43,642 nucleotides of DNA, taken from positions 1-43,642 of the forward strand of contig DGNT01000161.1 in the NCBI GenBank assembly GCA_002389055.1, given 5' to 3'. This DNA is from Alcanivorax sp. UBA4485. GTDB taxonomy: Bacteria > Pseudomonadota > Gammaproteobacteria > Pseudomonadales > Alcanivoracaceae. Of the stretch, positions 22,375 through 31,140 are shown in pieces; positions within the stretch are counted from its first letter, which is position 1; every line of letters starts with the position of its first letter. The notes under the pieces were generated by a model that was not told where the DNA came from, made no database searches, and worked only from the letters and a program-made list of their open reading frames with translations. A program made the position numbers and the translations under genes.

Positions 22375-25154
22375 AACGGAAGTGGTTGTGGCTGGCACCG
22401 CTGGCGGTGGGCGTTTCAATCAGCGCCGTGGCTCAGGCGCCAGTACCGTACGAGCACCGTTACTACGATGACGGTTATCAGGTCTTCGTCGGTAACGGCA
22501 ATCTGCCACGTGCCCGGGAAGTGGTGGAGAACGCACTCTATTGGCGTCCCGCCGATCCGATGTGGTTGCAGAGGTTGGCGCAGGTCGCTGGGTGGCAAGG
22601 CGATGTGGAGCTGTCTCTGGCGGCCTGGTTGAAACTGGCGGAATCTGATAACAGCGATTTGGCGTGGCAGCGGGTACTGGAACTGGCTCCGGCGACGTTC
22701 AACAACGAGTTGGCGCTGCGCGCCCGCCGCCGATTGCTGCGCAACGACCCTCGAAACGAAACACTGGTCGCCTTGGTGGCCGCTGAGTACGAACGCCTGG
22801 GGCGGCCTGAAGAGGGCATAGCGTTCCTGGATGACTGGAGTGAGCGGCACCCCAGCCCCACGGTGTTTGAAGTGCTGCAGCGCCTCGCCGAGCAGAGCGG
22901 CCACGATGCTGAAGCGATCCGTTATTACCGTGCGTTCATGGACCGTTACGGCCCGCGCCCGCGAATGGCCTGGCACGCGGCGGATCTGCTGTGGCTGCGT
23001 GGCGAACGTGAACGCGCTTACCGGGCGTTGCGACGGGACGCGGACGGGCTCTCTTATGACCCCAACCTGACCCGACGCCTGGCGGTGATGGCCACGGAGC
23101 TCGGCGACTGGCCCGCCGCACTGAACGATTACCAGCGGCTTTTCGCCAAGGGGCATGCCAGCGTCGGGGACGGCTACCGCTACTTAACCCTGGCGCGCTA
23201 TCAGGCGCCCGAGCGGGTGGCTTCGATTTTGCGCCACCTGTGGGAGCAAAGCGACGATCCACGCCTGGCGGTCAGCTATCTTTATGCGTTGCGCGAAGAT
23301 GGCGACAAGCGTGCCATGGCACTGTTCTTCGAGGGTTTGTCCGAACAGGAGCGCCGCGCCTTCTATCAGGATCGGGGTTTCCTGCTGGTTTACGCCGACT
23401 ACCTGCAGTGGACCGGCCAGCCGGAGCGGGCCCGGTCGGTGTTGCGGCAGGCCCTGGCGCTGGCGCCGGACGACGTTGAAGTGCGGATGTCCTGGCTGTG
23501 GTTGCTGATCGGTCTGGGCGATGACAGCACGCTCACCGGCAGCCTGGTGCGTTGGCACGACCAGATCGCTTACGACCCACGCTATCTTGAGGTGTTGGCG
23601 GCTGCGTTCATGGCGCTTGATCAGCCGGAGCAAGCCTTGCGATATGAAATGGCGTTGCTGAAAGGCGACCCGGACAATTGGCGCCGCCGCTGGGCTTACG
23701 CCCAGGCGTTACTGGCCGCCGGCCAGGAAGATCAGGCCTGGCCGATGTTGCGTCAATTGTGGCGCGACCCACCACCGGCGGACACCATCAACGTGCTGGA
23801 TCGCCCGCTCTACAACGAGATGCGCAGTGCCTTGGTGGCACGGTTTGAAAACGGTGACACCCAGCTGCGCTTCCAGCAGCGCCAATGGGCCGCCACCAAG
23901 CCGTCCGAACGCGCCCAACGTGCCGAATGGCTGGCGCAGTGGTCGCTCGGGGTGAACGCGCGGGAGTTGGCCCGGCTGTGGTACCTGCGCCAGCAGCAGT
24001 GGCGCCCGGAGGGCCTGCCGCCCGGCTCGGCGCTGGCTTTGGCGACTCTGGAAGACGACCGTCTGGCGATTCGCGAACTGCGGGACCAGCACGGCGAACA
24101 ACTGACGGCGGGTGAGCGCCTGGAGGCCGACAACACCCTGGGCCGCAAGCGTCTCGCCGCCGCGCAGTTGGCGGAGCAACAGCGGTACGCACCGCAAGTG
24201 GCGGACCAGCACCCGCAGCAGGAAAGCCTGCTGTTGCCCGCCGAAGAGAATGTCGCCGTTAACCTGGAACACCGTCGCCAGGGCGCCTTGGATATGAACA
24301 GCGTCGAAGTGTCTCAGACTCAGCCTCTGGGCGACCGCTGGGGACTTCGCTTCACGGCGCAACAACACCGGTTCAGCAGCAACGATGACGCGATTCTGGC
24401 GGTCAATGAGCGCGAGCAGCGATTCAGTGTCACGGCGCGGCGCGAAGGGCGGCGTTTGGATACCAGCCTGAGCGCCGGGCATCGCGATATTTTCGATTAC
24501 CAGGGTCCCGATTTAACCCTGGCCTTTGCCGGCGAGCTCGGCCGCGCGTGGCGCTGGGAAGGTTCCTATGAATGGCAGGCGCCCGCCGATGAGACCTCGG
24601 AATTGTTGTTGGCCGGGGACCGGACGGGCGCGGCGCTCTCGCTGAGCTGGTCGCCGGTGTCCAACTGGCAGAATGGTGTCTCGGTCGCGCAGTATGACTA
24701 TCAGGACCTGGAAGATCGCGATCTAGGCCAAGGCACACGAGTCAGTGCGCAGAGTACCTGGCGCCCTTGGTTGTCGCGCTTTTCGCCCGGCCTGCGCGTG
24801 CGCCATACCCGGGCGTCATTCAGTGGCCAGAGGGCGTTAAGTGGCGAAATCGGTGTGATGCAGCCTGGCGCGGAGGCGCTGCCTGCGGTGCCGCAAAGCT
24901 ATCGCGAGACGGAGCTGGCGCTGCTGCTAGGGTCGCCGGATGTTCATTTGCGCCCACACCGCATTCAAGCCTGGGGTGAACTGGGCGTCACCGACAACAG
25001 TATTTCCGGCACTGGTTTTAATGCCCGGGTGGGCGCCGAAGGCCCGTTGCTGGGGCGCGACGCCTGGCGCTTCTATCTGGAGCGCGGGCTGAATACCGGC
25101 GGGGCCGATGAAGACAGCTATCGCGCCGGGTTCGATTACCGGTTCTACTATTAA
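22371..25154 (+). CDS. pelB: PelB C-terminal part: periplasmic TPRs and outer-membrane barrel
   Basis: 927 residues from GTG 22371, preceded by GAGGTG five bases upstream. The first 23 residues are a complete signal peptide: KRK, a hydrophobic core (WLWLAPLAVGVSISAV) and an A-Q-A cleavage site before PVPYEHRYYDD. TPR repeats fill residues ~25-620 (NLPRAREVVENALYWRPADPMWLQRLAQVAG, ERARSVLRQALALAPDDVEVRMSWLWLL). From ~625 (ENVAVNLEHRRQGALDMNSVEVSQTQPLGDRW) alternating strands form a barrel of ~300 residues ending in FDYRFYY. This is the Pel export pore. The two chains minus the new signal peptide total about 1196 residues, close to single-chain PelB, so nothing seems lost. It lies in the -1 frame relative to pelB1. 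Confidence 0.92.
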   Translation: MKRKWLWLAPLAVGVSISAVAQAPVPYEHRYYDDGYQVFVGNGNLPRAREVVENALYWRPADPMWLQRLAQVAGWQGDVELSLAAWLKLAESDNSDLAWQRVLELAPATFNNELALRARRRLLRNDPRNETLVALVAAEYERLGRPEEGIAFLDDWSERHPSPTVFEVLQRLAEQSGHDAEAIRYYRAFMDRYGPRPRMAWHAADLLWLRGERERAYRALRRDADGLSYDPNLTRRLAVMATELGDWPAALNDYQRLFAKGHASVGDGYRYLTLARYQAPERVASILRHLWEQSDDPRLAVSYLYALREDGDKRAMALFFEGLSEQERRAFYQDRGFLLVYADYLQWTGQPERARSVLRQALALAPDDVEVRMSWLWLLIGLGDDSTLTGSLVRWHDQIAYDPRYLEVLAAAFMALDQPEQALRYEMALLKGDPDNWRRRWAYAQALLAAGQEDQAWPMLRQLWRDPPPADTINVLDRPLYNEMRSALVARFENGDTQLRFQQRQWAATKPSERAQRAEWLAQWSLGVNARELARLWYLRQQQWRPEGLPPGSALALATLEDDRLAIRELRDQHGEQLTAGERLEADNTLGRKRLAAAQLAEQQRYAPQVADQHPQQESLLLPAEENVAVNLEHRRQGALDMNSVEVSQTQPLGDRWGLRFTAQQHRFSSNDDAILAVNEREQRFSVTARREGRRLDTSLSAGHRDIFDYQGPDLTLAFAGELGRAWRWEGSYEWQAPADETSELLLAGDRTGAALSLSWSPVSNWQNGVSVAQYDYQDLEDRDLGQGTRVSAQSTWRPWLSRFSPGLRVRHTRASFSGQRALSGEIGVMQPGAEALPAVPQSYRETELALLLGSPDVHLRPHRIQAWGELGVTDNSISGTGFNARVGAEGPLLGRDAWRFYLERGLNTGGADEDSYRAGFDYRFYY

Positions 25155-25177
25155 CAGGGGTTTATCAGGAGAAACGC

Positions 25178-25696
25178 ATGAAATTGTCATTAATCGTACT
25201 CTGCACCGCCGTACTGGCGCTGACCGGGTGCTCGACGCATATGCGCAGTACCCAGGATGTGTCGTTCGAGCGGCAGGCGCGCTGGCTGGTGCTGCCGTTG
25301 ACCAATCGAACCACCACGCCCCAGGCCGGCCTACGCGCCCAGGCTATCGTCGAAGCGGTGCTCGCCCAACACGGAGCTCGTCCGGTGGTGGCCTTCGAGC
25401 AGGAAAACGGCGAAGGCGTGTTGTTCGAGGCGGGCTCGGAGGAAAGCCGGCAGGCCATGCGCGCCTGGGTGGCCGAGCAGAACGGGCGCTATGTGGTGTC
25501 CGGCGTGGTCCATGAGTGGCGTTATAAAACCGGCGTCGACGGCGAGCCCGCCGTGGGCGTGATGATTGAGATCCGTGACCCCGCCGGTGAGCTGCTTTAC
25601 AGCGGCACCGGTTCGCGTGCCGGTTGGGCCCGTCAGTCACTGGGCGAGACCGGGCAGCGTGTTGTTGACGATCTGATCGCGCCGGTGATCGACTGA
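25178..25696 (+). CDS. pelC: PelC, outer-membrane lipoprotein
   Basis: 172 residues, the P. aeruginosa length. Signal peptide II with lipobox LTGC (Cys18), followed by Ser at +2, which sends the protein to the outer membrane. The mature part (RWLVLPLTNRTTTPQAGLRAQAIVEAVLAQHG, then GRYVVSGVVHEWRYKTGVDGEPAVGVMIEI) is the PelC alpha/beta fold; the family forms a dodecameric ring at the inner leaflet of the outer membrane around the PelB pore. AGGAG precedes the ATG by seven bases. The stop overlaps the pelD start by one base. Confidence 0.95.
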   Translation: MKLSLIVLCTAVLALTGCSTHMRSTQDVSFERQARWLVLPLTNRTTTPQAGLRAQAIVEAVLAQHGARPVVAFEQENGEGVLFEAGSEESRQAMRAWVAEQNGRYVVSGVVHEWRYKTGVDGEPAVGVMIEIRDPAGELLYSGTGSRAGWARQSLGETGQRVVDDLIAPVID

Positions 25697-27033
25697 TGCT
25701 CAGCAACCTCGGCGACAATCGCCTGGCGCGGTTTCTCGCGCCCCCCAAGCTGGGGGCCATGGCCTGGTTGGAAGCGCCCTTGTTGGTGGTAATGGCGGTG
25801 CTGGTCGGTTTTTTAGTACGCCCGGACGATCCGCTTATTTTTCAGGGTGGTATCCGCTGGAGCATCGTGGTGGTGCTTTTGGTGGCGTTGCGGTACGGCT
25901 CCTTGCTGGGCTCCTTGGGCATGCTGACCTTGTTGCTCGCCTGGTTTGCCTGCAAGGCGTTGGGCCTTTATCCGGGGCTGGCCTTCCCCGAGCTCACCTT
26001 CCTGGGCGGCTATATTATTGTCCTGATCACCGGTGAATTCGCCGATATGTGGCGGGTACGGCTGGACCGTGCGGAAAGCCGCGCCGGTTATACCCTGGAT
26101 CGGCTGCAGAACCTTACCCAGCGCCATGTACTGCTGCGGTTATCCCATGATCGACTGGAAGAGAACCTGCTGGTTCGCCCCTATACGGTACGCGATGCCT
26201 TGCTCAGCCTGCGCGACGTGATGATGGACGAGAGCCACTTGGAAGTGCTGCCCGCGGGCGATGAGCTGCTGAATTTGCTGGCGGATTATTGTCAGTTGCA
26301 ACGCGGCGGCTTGTACTCGGTAGCCGGCGGCGGCATCAATCCAGAGCCGGTGGCGTTGTTGGGGCAGAACGCACCTTTGGATCTTGACGACCGTTTGCTC
26401 AAGCATGCGTTTGAAAGCCGGCAAATGGCCCACGTACAGATGGCCGGTGAAGGGTATGGCGGCATTTACTGGGTCGCGGCCCCGGTGATGAACAGTGGTG
26501 GACAGCTGATCGGCATGGTGGTGGTGGAGCGGATGCCGTTCCTTTCCATTCACCAGGAGACCCTGCAACTTTTCGGACTATTGCTTAATTTCTACGCCGA
26601 CGTGGTGCAGCACGGCCCGGAGGTTGACCACCTGATCGACGTGTGGCCCGGTATGCCCGCGGTGTTTGGCCGTGAGCTGGTCGCGTTGGCTAATTTGTCC
26701 GCTGCGAAAAAAATCGATACCACGCTGATTCTATTCACCCCGGACGATAGCGCCCAATCCCGTCAGATCGTCGAAGGCCTGTATCGGGGGCGTCGTAACC
26801 TGGATGGTTACTGGTGGGTCGATCAAGAAAGCCACCAGTTGATGTTGTTGATGCCGATGACGGGGCCGTCCAGTTTCGAGAGTTTCTTGCGTCGTGTGGA
26901 AGAGTGGCTGGCCGAGGATTATGCGTTCGCCAGCCTGGCGCAGGCCGGAGTCAGCTATGTCCACCATTCACTCGATAAACGCCCGGTCAAAGCACAGATC
27001 GAAGAAATGCTGGTAGAGGCCGGTAATGGTTGA
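25696..27033 (+). CDS. pelD: PelD, c-di-GMP receptor of the Pel synthase
   Basis: 445 residues. Four hydrophobic helices fill residues ~22-115; a coiled stretch (RAESRAGYTLDRLQNLTQRH) leads to a GAF domain (~155-305) and a degenerate GGDEF domain (~315-440). The GGDEF active site is gone, but the inhibitory-site motif RxxD is present as Arg367-Asn-Leu-Asp370 in GRRNLDGYW, the same numbers as in P. aeruginosa PelD, and Arg161 also lies at the matching number. So c-di-GMP control of Pel synthesis is expected to be intact. The ATG overlaps the pelC stop (TGATG), and its own end overlaps pelE by eight bases, so translation is coupled. Confidence 0.95.
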   Translation: MLSNLGDNRLARFLAPPKLGAMAWLEAPLLVVMAVLVGFLVRPDDPLIFQGGIRWSIVVVLLVALRYGSLLGSLGMLTLLLAWFACKALGLYPGLAFPELTFLGGYIIVLITGEFADMWRVRLDRAESRAGYTLDRLQNLTQRHVLLRLSHDRLEENLLVRPYTVRDALLSLRDVMMDESHLEVLPAGDELLNLLADYCQLQRGGLYSVAGGGINPEPVALLGQNAPLDLDDRLLKHAFESRQMAHVQMAGEGYGGIYWVAAPVMNSGGQLIGMVVVERMPFLSIHQETLQLFGLLLNFYADVVQHGPEVDHLIDVWPGMPAVFGRELVALANLSAAKKIDTTLILFTPDDSAQSRQIVEGLYRGRRNLDGYWWVDQESHQLMLLMPMTGPSSFESFLRRVEEWLAEDYAFASLAQAGVSYVHHSLDKRPVKAQIEEMLVEAGNG

Positions 27034-28018
27034 AGTCCGCTGGTTGCTATATGCCCTGGTCTTGGAGCTGGCATCGCTGGTATCGCTGTTGTCCGCGTCC
27101 AGCGAGCTTAGCCTATTCATCACCTATCTGGGTACTCATCTGGTGGCGTCGCTGCTGTTGGCGTCGGCGGTGTGGGCATTGTTGCCTTCGGGGTTTCGAA
27201 AGCCCGCCGTAGGCTCATGGGCGTTGACGTTTTCACTGGCTTTCTTTGTGCCGGTATTCGGTTTGGTGGGCATATTGGGAGGTGTGTTGGTTGGCTACCT
27301 TCTGCCCGCGGTGTTCCGCGACGAACCCTTCGTGGGTGTGGACGCACCGGTCTTCACGCCGGTGCCCGCACCAGCGTTGGCCGGCTTTCGCCAAGAGGAC
27401 CTGAAGGGCCTTTTGAAGTCCACCGACACGCCCGTGGAGCTCCGGCTGCAAAGTATGTTGACGGTGCGTGGTATGCCCACCCGTTCCACGGGGCGGGTAT
27501 TGCGTGAAACCCTTGGCGATGCATCCGATGACGTGCGATTGCTCGCCTATGGGATTCTCGATCAAAAAGAAAAAGCAATCACCCAGCAGATCGACAGGGC
27601 CATTATTTTGTTAGAAAGCGCTACGCAGGCGCGCCGCTATCGTCTCTATCGGCGTCTCGCGGAGCTCTACTGGGAACTGAATTTTCAAGATCTGGTGCAG
27701 GGTGACATTCGCAGGCTGGCGCTGGAGCGGGCGTCGTTCTATGTGGACCGCGCTCTTTCCGAGCGGCCTGATGATGCCGGTATGTGGTTGCTCCGCGGAC
27801 GTATTCTACTGACCGATGAAGAGCTAGAGCACGCTGAAGAGAGTTTTCTGCATTGCCGTCAGCTCGGGCTGCCACCCTCGAGGGTTAACCCCTGGCTTGC
27901 TGAACTGGCCCTGCTTCGCGGTCAGTTGGGCCGTGTTCGAGAGTTGATGACGTCGATATCGGATGACACACAGTTCTCATCGCTGAAGGAATCAGTCCAA
28001 TACTGGAGAGACGCATGA
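27026..28018 (+). CDS. pelE: PelE, inner-membrane TPR protein
   Basis: 330 residues: hydrophobic helices at the N-terminus (WLLYALVLELASLVSLLSAS, LSLFITYLGTHLVASLLLASAVWALL, and FSLAFFVPVFGLVGILGGVLVGYLLP to residue ~100), then a cytoplasmic helical region with TPR-like units (RRYRLYRRLAELYWELNFQDL, ERASFYVDRALSERPDDAGMWLLRGRILLTDEELEHAEESFLHC). PelE scaffolds the PelD-PelE-PelF-PelG complex. GAGG lies upstream in the end of pelD. Base use in pelE is visibly less GC-rich than in the flanking loci. The end overlaps pelF by four bases (ATGA). Confidence 0.93.
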   Translation: MVEVRWLLYALVLELASLVSLLSASSELSLFITYLGTHLVASLLLASAVWALLPSGFRKPAVGSWALTFSLAFFVPVFGLVGILGGVLVGYLLPAVFRDEPFVGVDAPVFTPVPAPALAGFRQEDLKGLLKSTDTPVELRLQSMLTVRGMPTRSTGRVLRETLGDASDDVRLLAYGILDQKEKAITQQIDRAIILLESATQARRYRLYRRLAELYWELNFQDLVQGDIRRLALERASFYVDRALSERPDDAGMWLLRGRILLTDEELEHAEESFLHCRQLGLPPSRVNPWLAELALLRGQLGRVRELMTSISDDTQFSSLKESVQYWRDA

Positions 28019-29583
28019 GCTTGCCGCGCGCCAACAGCGCCGATATTTGTCTGCTTCTGGAGGGAACCTTTCCCTACGTCAGCGGCGGTGTTTCCAGTTG
28101 GGTGAATCAGATTATACGGGGGTTTCCAGAGTACACCTTCGCCTGCTGTTTCGTCGGCAGCCGGCCGGAGGACTATGGTGAGATGAAGTACGACCTGCCG
28201 GATAACGTGGTGCATCTGGAGGTTCACTATCTGCATGATCAGGGCACCAAGGCGGAAAAGAAAGCCGCGCAAGGGGACCGGAGCATGTTCGAGGACGTCG
28301 ATCGTTTCCACCGCATGGTCCGCAGCGGCCGCGTCAGCGAGGAGCGTAACCGTCTGTTCACTAAGCTGATCGGTGAACTGGGGGATGGCGGCGCCTTATC
28401 CGAAGAGGCTTTTCTGCACAGCCGGTCAAGCTGGGATCTGATTTCGGAGAGCTATCGACGCTACAGCCGTGACCCGTCTTTCGTGGATTATTTCTGGACG
28501 GTGCGAATTATGCACGCGCCGATCTGGATTCTGAATCGCATCGCCGACAACCTTATTCCCGCCAAGATGTACCACACTATTTCCACCGGCTATGCCGGAT
28601 TTCTTGGCGCTCTGCTGCGCCGCAAGACCGGCCGCCCTCTGCTGCTTTCGGAGCACGGTATTTACACCAAGGAGCGAAAGATAGATCTATTCCAAAGTGA
28701 GTGGATTAGCGATAACCGGGGCCTGGTGGAACGCAACAACGTGGAAATGGCCTATTTTCGCGAAAAGTGGATCAATTTTTTCCAAGAGTTGGGCCGCGAA
28801 TGCTACCAGGCGTCGGATCAGATCGTAGCTCTCTACGAGAATAACCGTCTTCGCCAGGTTGCCGACGGTGCGCCGCCACCGCGCACGCAAAACATCCCCA
28901 ACGGCATCAATCTGCCGGCGATGCAAGCGGTGCGCGCCCAACGCGGTGAGACGATCCCTCCGGTGGCCTGTTTGATCGGCCGCGTCGTCCCGATTAAGGA
29001 TGTGAAGACCTTCCTGAGATCGATGCGCACCGTGGTCAACGTGATGCCGGAAGCGCAAGGCTGGATCGCCGGACCGGAGGACGAGGACGAAGAGTACGCG
29101 GCGGAATGCCACGCCCTGGTCAGCAGTTTGCAGCTTGACGATAACGTGCGTTTCCTCGGTTTTCAGAAGATCAGCGAGCTGTTACCGAAAGTGGGTGTGG
29201 TGGTACTCAGTTCGATCAGCGAGGCGTTGCCTCTGGTGCTTTTGGAAGGCTTCGCCGCCGGGGTGCCGGCGGTGTCCACGGATGTGGGGTCTTGCCGGCA
29301 ATTGATCGAAGGCTTTGGCGAAGAAGATCGTGCGCTAGGGTCGGCCGGTGACGTGGTGGGTATCGCCAACCCGGAAGCACTGGGGCACGCCGTGGCCGAC
29401 CTGTTACGCGATGATCAGCGCTGGTACCAGGCTCAGCAGGCGGGCATTCGCAGAGTGGAAAAGTACTATACCCAGGAAATGATGTTCTCTGCCTACCGGT
29501 CCCTGTACCAGGGGCTTCTACGACAGGCCGAGGTGGCGGATAACGAGAGCACCGTCCCTACCCTGGACCAGGAGGCACGCTGA
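28015..29583 (+). CDS. pelF: PelF, GT4 glycosyltransferase polymerising Pel
   Basis: 522 residues, soluble, GT-B fold. It opens with the PelF-type SADICLLLEGTFPYVSGGVSSWVNQII. The C-terminal Rossmann half has the nucleotide-sugar site: CLIGRVVPIKDVKTFL with the Arg and Lys that bind the diphosphate, and the EX7E motif Glu403-Glu411 in SEALPLVLLEG. Family knowledge: PelF uses UDP-activated hexosamines and docks on PelE/PelD at the inner membrane. No sugar-nucleotide epimerase (PelX-like) gene lies in this window. Its stop overlaps the pelG start by one base. Confidence 0.95.
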   Translation: MSLPRANSADICLLLEGTFPYVSGGVSSWVNQIIRGFPEYTFACCFVGSRPEDYGEMKYDLPDNVVHLEVHYLHDQGTKAEKKAAQGDRSMFEDVDRFHRMVRSGRVSEERNRLFTKLIGELGDGGALSEEAFLHSRSSWDLISESYRRYSRDPSFVDYFWTVRIMHAPIWILNRIADNLIPAKMYHTISTGYAGFLGALLRRKTGRPLLLSEHGIYTKERKIDLFQSEWISDNRGLVERNNVEMAYFREKWINFFQELGRECYQASDQIVALYENNRLRQVADGAPPPRTQNIPNGINLPAMQAVRAQRGETIPPVACLIGRVVPIKDVKTFLRSMRTVVNVMPEAQGWIAGPEDEDEEYAAECHALVSSLQLDDNVRFLGFQKISELLPKVGVVVLSSISEALPLVLLEGFAAGVPAVSTDVGSCRQLIEGFGEEDRALGSAGDVVGIANPEALGHAVADLLRDDQRWYQAQQAGIRRVEKYYTQEMMFSAYRSLYQGLLRQAEVADNESTVPTLDQEAR

Positions 29584-30953
29584 TGGCGGGTATCGGTTTC
29601 GAGCTGCGCAAACTATTACGACAGGACACCTTGCTGGGCATGATGCGTGCCTATGCCTACGCCGGCGTAATCGGTTCCGGCCCCTGGGTGCTGTCGATTA
29701 TTGGCATTTTGATCATCGGTTTGGTCAGTCTGTCGGTGGTTTCGCCCGCGGAGGCGGTCACGCAGTTCCAGGTCACGGTGACTTATATTATCGCCTTCAG
29801 CCTGATCCTGACCGGCACCTTGCAACTGGCCTTCACTCGCTTCTGCGCCGATCGTATCTTCGAGGAACGGGAGGACGTGATTCTGCCCAATTTCGGCGGC
29901 GTCACGTTATTGGTCACGGTGGTTAGCGGGCTGTTCGCGTTACCGGTGGCGTTGTTTCTGTTCCCGGACCAAAGCGTGCTGTTTCGCGTCGTATTAGTGG
30001 CCAGCTTCGTGGTGGTGAGTAATATCTGGATCGCCACCATCTTTCTGTCCGGTATGAAGCAGTATCAGGCCATCGTGTTGCTGTACGCCCTCGGTTACAC
30101 GTTAACGGTGGGGGTGTCTTTTCTACTGCGTTTCATGAACCTGGAAGGGCTGTTGATCGGCTTTCTGATCGGTCAGGTGTCTCTGCTGGGCGGAATGCTG
30201 GTTTTGATTGTGCGCGCCTACCCGGCGCGCCGATCGGTGGCGTTCAATCTGTTCGAGCGCCGCTGGCTCTATCCCAGCCTGATGTTGGTGGGGCTTTTGT
30301 TTAACGCCGGGGTATGGGCGGACAAGATTATTTTCTGGATGGATAGTGGCACCGGTAGCGCGGTGATAGGGCCTCTGCGCGCCTCCTTGATTTACGACAT
30401 TCCAGTGTTCTTGTCCTATTTGTCACTGATCCCCGGCATGGCGGTGTTTCTGGTGCGTATGGAAACCGACTTCGTGGAGTACTACAGCAATTTCTACGAC
30501 GCGGTTCGGGAAGGCGGATCCTTGTCGTATATTGAAGATATGCGCAACCAAATGGTCTCCACCATTCGCCTGGGTGTGTTTCAGATCGTGAAGATCCAGG
30601 CCATCGGTGCCTTGTTGATCATGGTGGTGGCGCCGGACATTTTCGCTACCCTGGGCATCTCCAATCTGTACTTGCCGTTGCTCAAGGTGCAACTGGTGGC
30701 GGCAGGCCTGCAGGTGGTCTTCCTGGCGGTGATTAACGTGTTCTGTTATCTGGATCAGCGCCGCATCCTGGTTTTTCTCACCGCGTTGTTCCTGGTGCTT
30801 AACGTGATGCTGACTCTGGTCAGCCTTCAGTTAGGCCCACAGTTCTTCGGCTATGGGTTCCTGTTGGCGCTGGCGGTATCGGTGGTGGTCGGGCTCTGGT
30901 TGGTGCAGCGGAGCATGGGGCGTCTGGAGTACCAGACCTTTATGCTGCATTGA
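29583..30953 (+). CDS. pelG: PelG, polytopic Pel transporter of the inner membrane
   Basis: 456 residues, about twelve hydrophobic helices, with the PelG opening MAGIGFELRKLLRQDTLLGM and AYAGVIGSGPWVLSI; a large hydrophilic loop near residues 285-330 (METDFVEYYSNFYDAVREGGSLSYIEDMRNQM) is typical. The fold is MOP-superfamily-like (Wzx relatives). It moves the chain made by PelF across the inner membrane. It is the last gene of the operon; no plus-strand intrinsic terminator with a T-run follows. Confidence 0.95.
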   Translation: MAGIGFELRKLLRQDTLLGMMRAYAYAGVIGSGPWVLSIIGILIIGLVSLSVVSPAEAVTQFQVTVTYIIAFSLILTGTLQLAFTRFCADRIFEEREDVILPNFGGVTLLVTVVSGLFALPVALFLFPDQSVLFRVVLVASFVVVSNIWIATIFLSGMKQYQAIVLLYALGYTLTVGVSFLLRFMNLEGLLIGFLIGQVSLLGGMLVLIVRAYPARRSVAFNLFERRWLYPSLMLVGLLFNAGVWADKIIFWMDSGTGSAVIGPLRASLIYDIPVFLSYLSLIPGMAVFLVRMETDFVEYYSNFYDAVREGGSLSYIEDMRNQMVSTIRLGVFQIVKIQAIGALLIMVVAPDIFATLGISNLYLPLLKVQLVAAGLQVVFLAVINVFCYLDQRRILVFLTALFLVLNVMLTLVSLQLGPQFFGYGFLLALAVSVVVGLWLVQRSMGRLEYQTFMLH

Positions 30954-30959
30954 CCGGCC

Positions 30960-30986
30960 AAAAAAAACGGCGTCCAGAGGACGCCG
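30960..30986 (-). terminator. Intrinsic terminator for the minus-strand DUF3080 gene
   Basis: CGGCGTCC (30968-30975) pairs with GGACGCCG (30979-30986) over a three-base loop. The eight A's before it (30960-30967) become a U-run only when transcribed on the minus strand. It therefore ends the DUF3080 transcript, about 155 bases beyond its stop, and would be only a weak roadblock for pelG mRNA. Confidence 0.7.
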
Positions 30987-31033
30987 ATGAATCGTTTGGC
31001 TCGGGAGAGCTATCACGGAGCAGTACTCCGCTA

Positions 31034-31065
31034 GTCGACGGATGGGACCTCGTCGACGAATGGGA
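31034..31065. repeat. Short tandem pair GTCGACGRATGGGA
   Basis: GTCGACGGATGGGA (31034-31047) and GTCGACGAATGGGA (31052-31065) differ at one of 14 positions and start 18 bases apart. They lie in the 187-base space between the convergent pelG and DUF3080 genes. Function unknown. Confidence 0.6.
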
Positions 31066-31140
31066 GTATGTCTGTGACCGATTTCAAAAACATTAGCTGT
31101 ACAGCCGTTCACAAACGCTTCGTTGGCCAATAATTCACCG

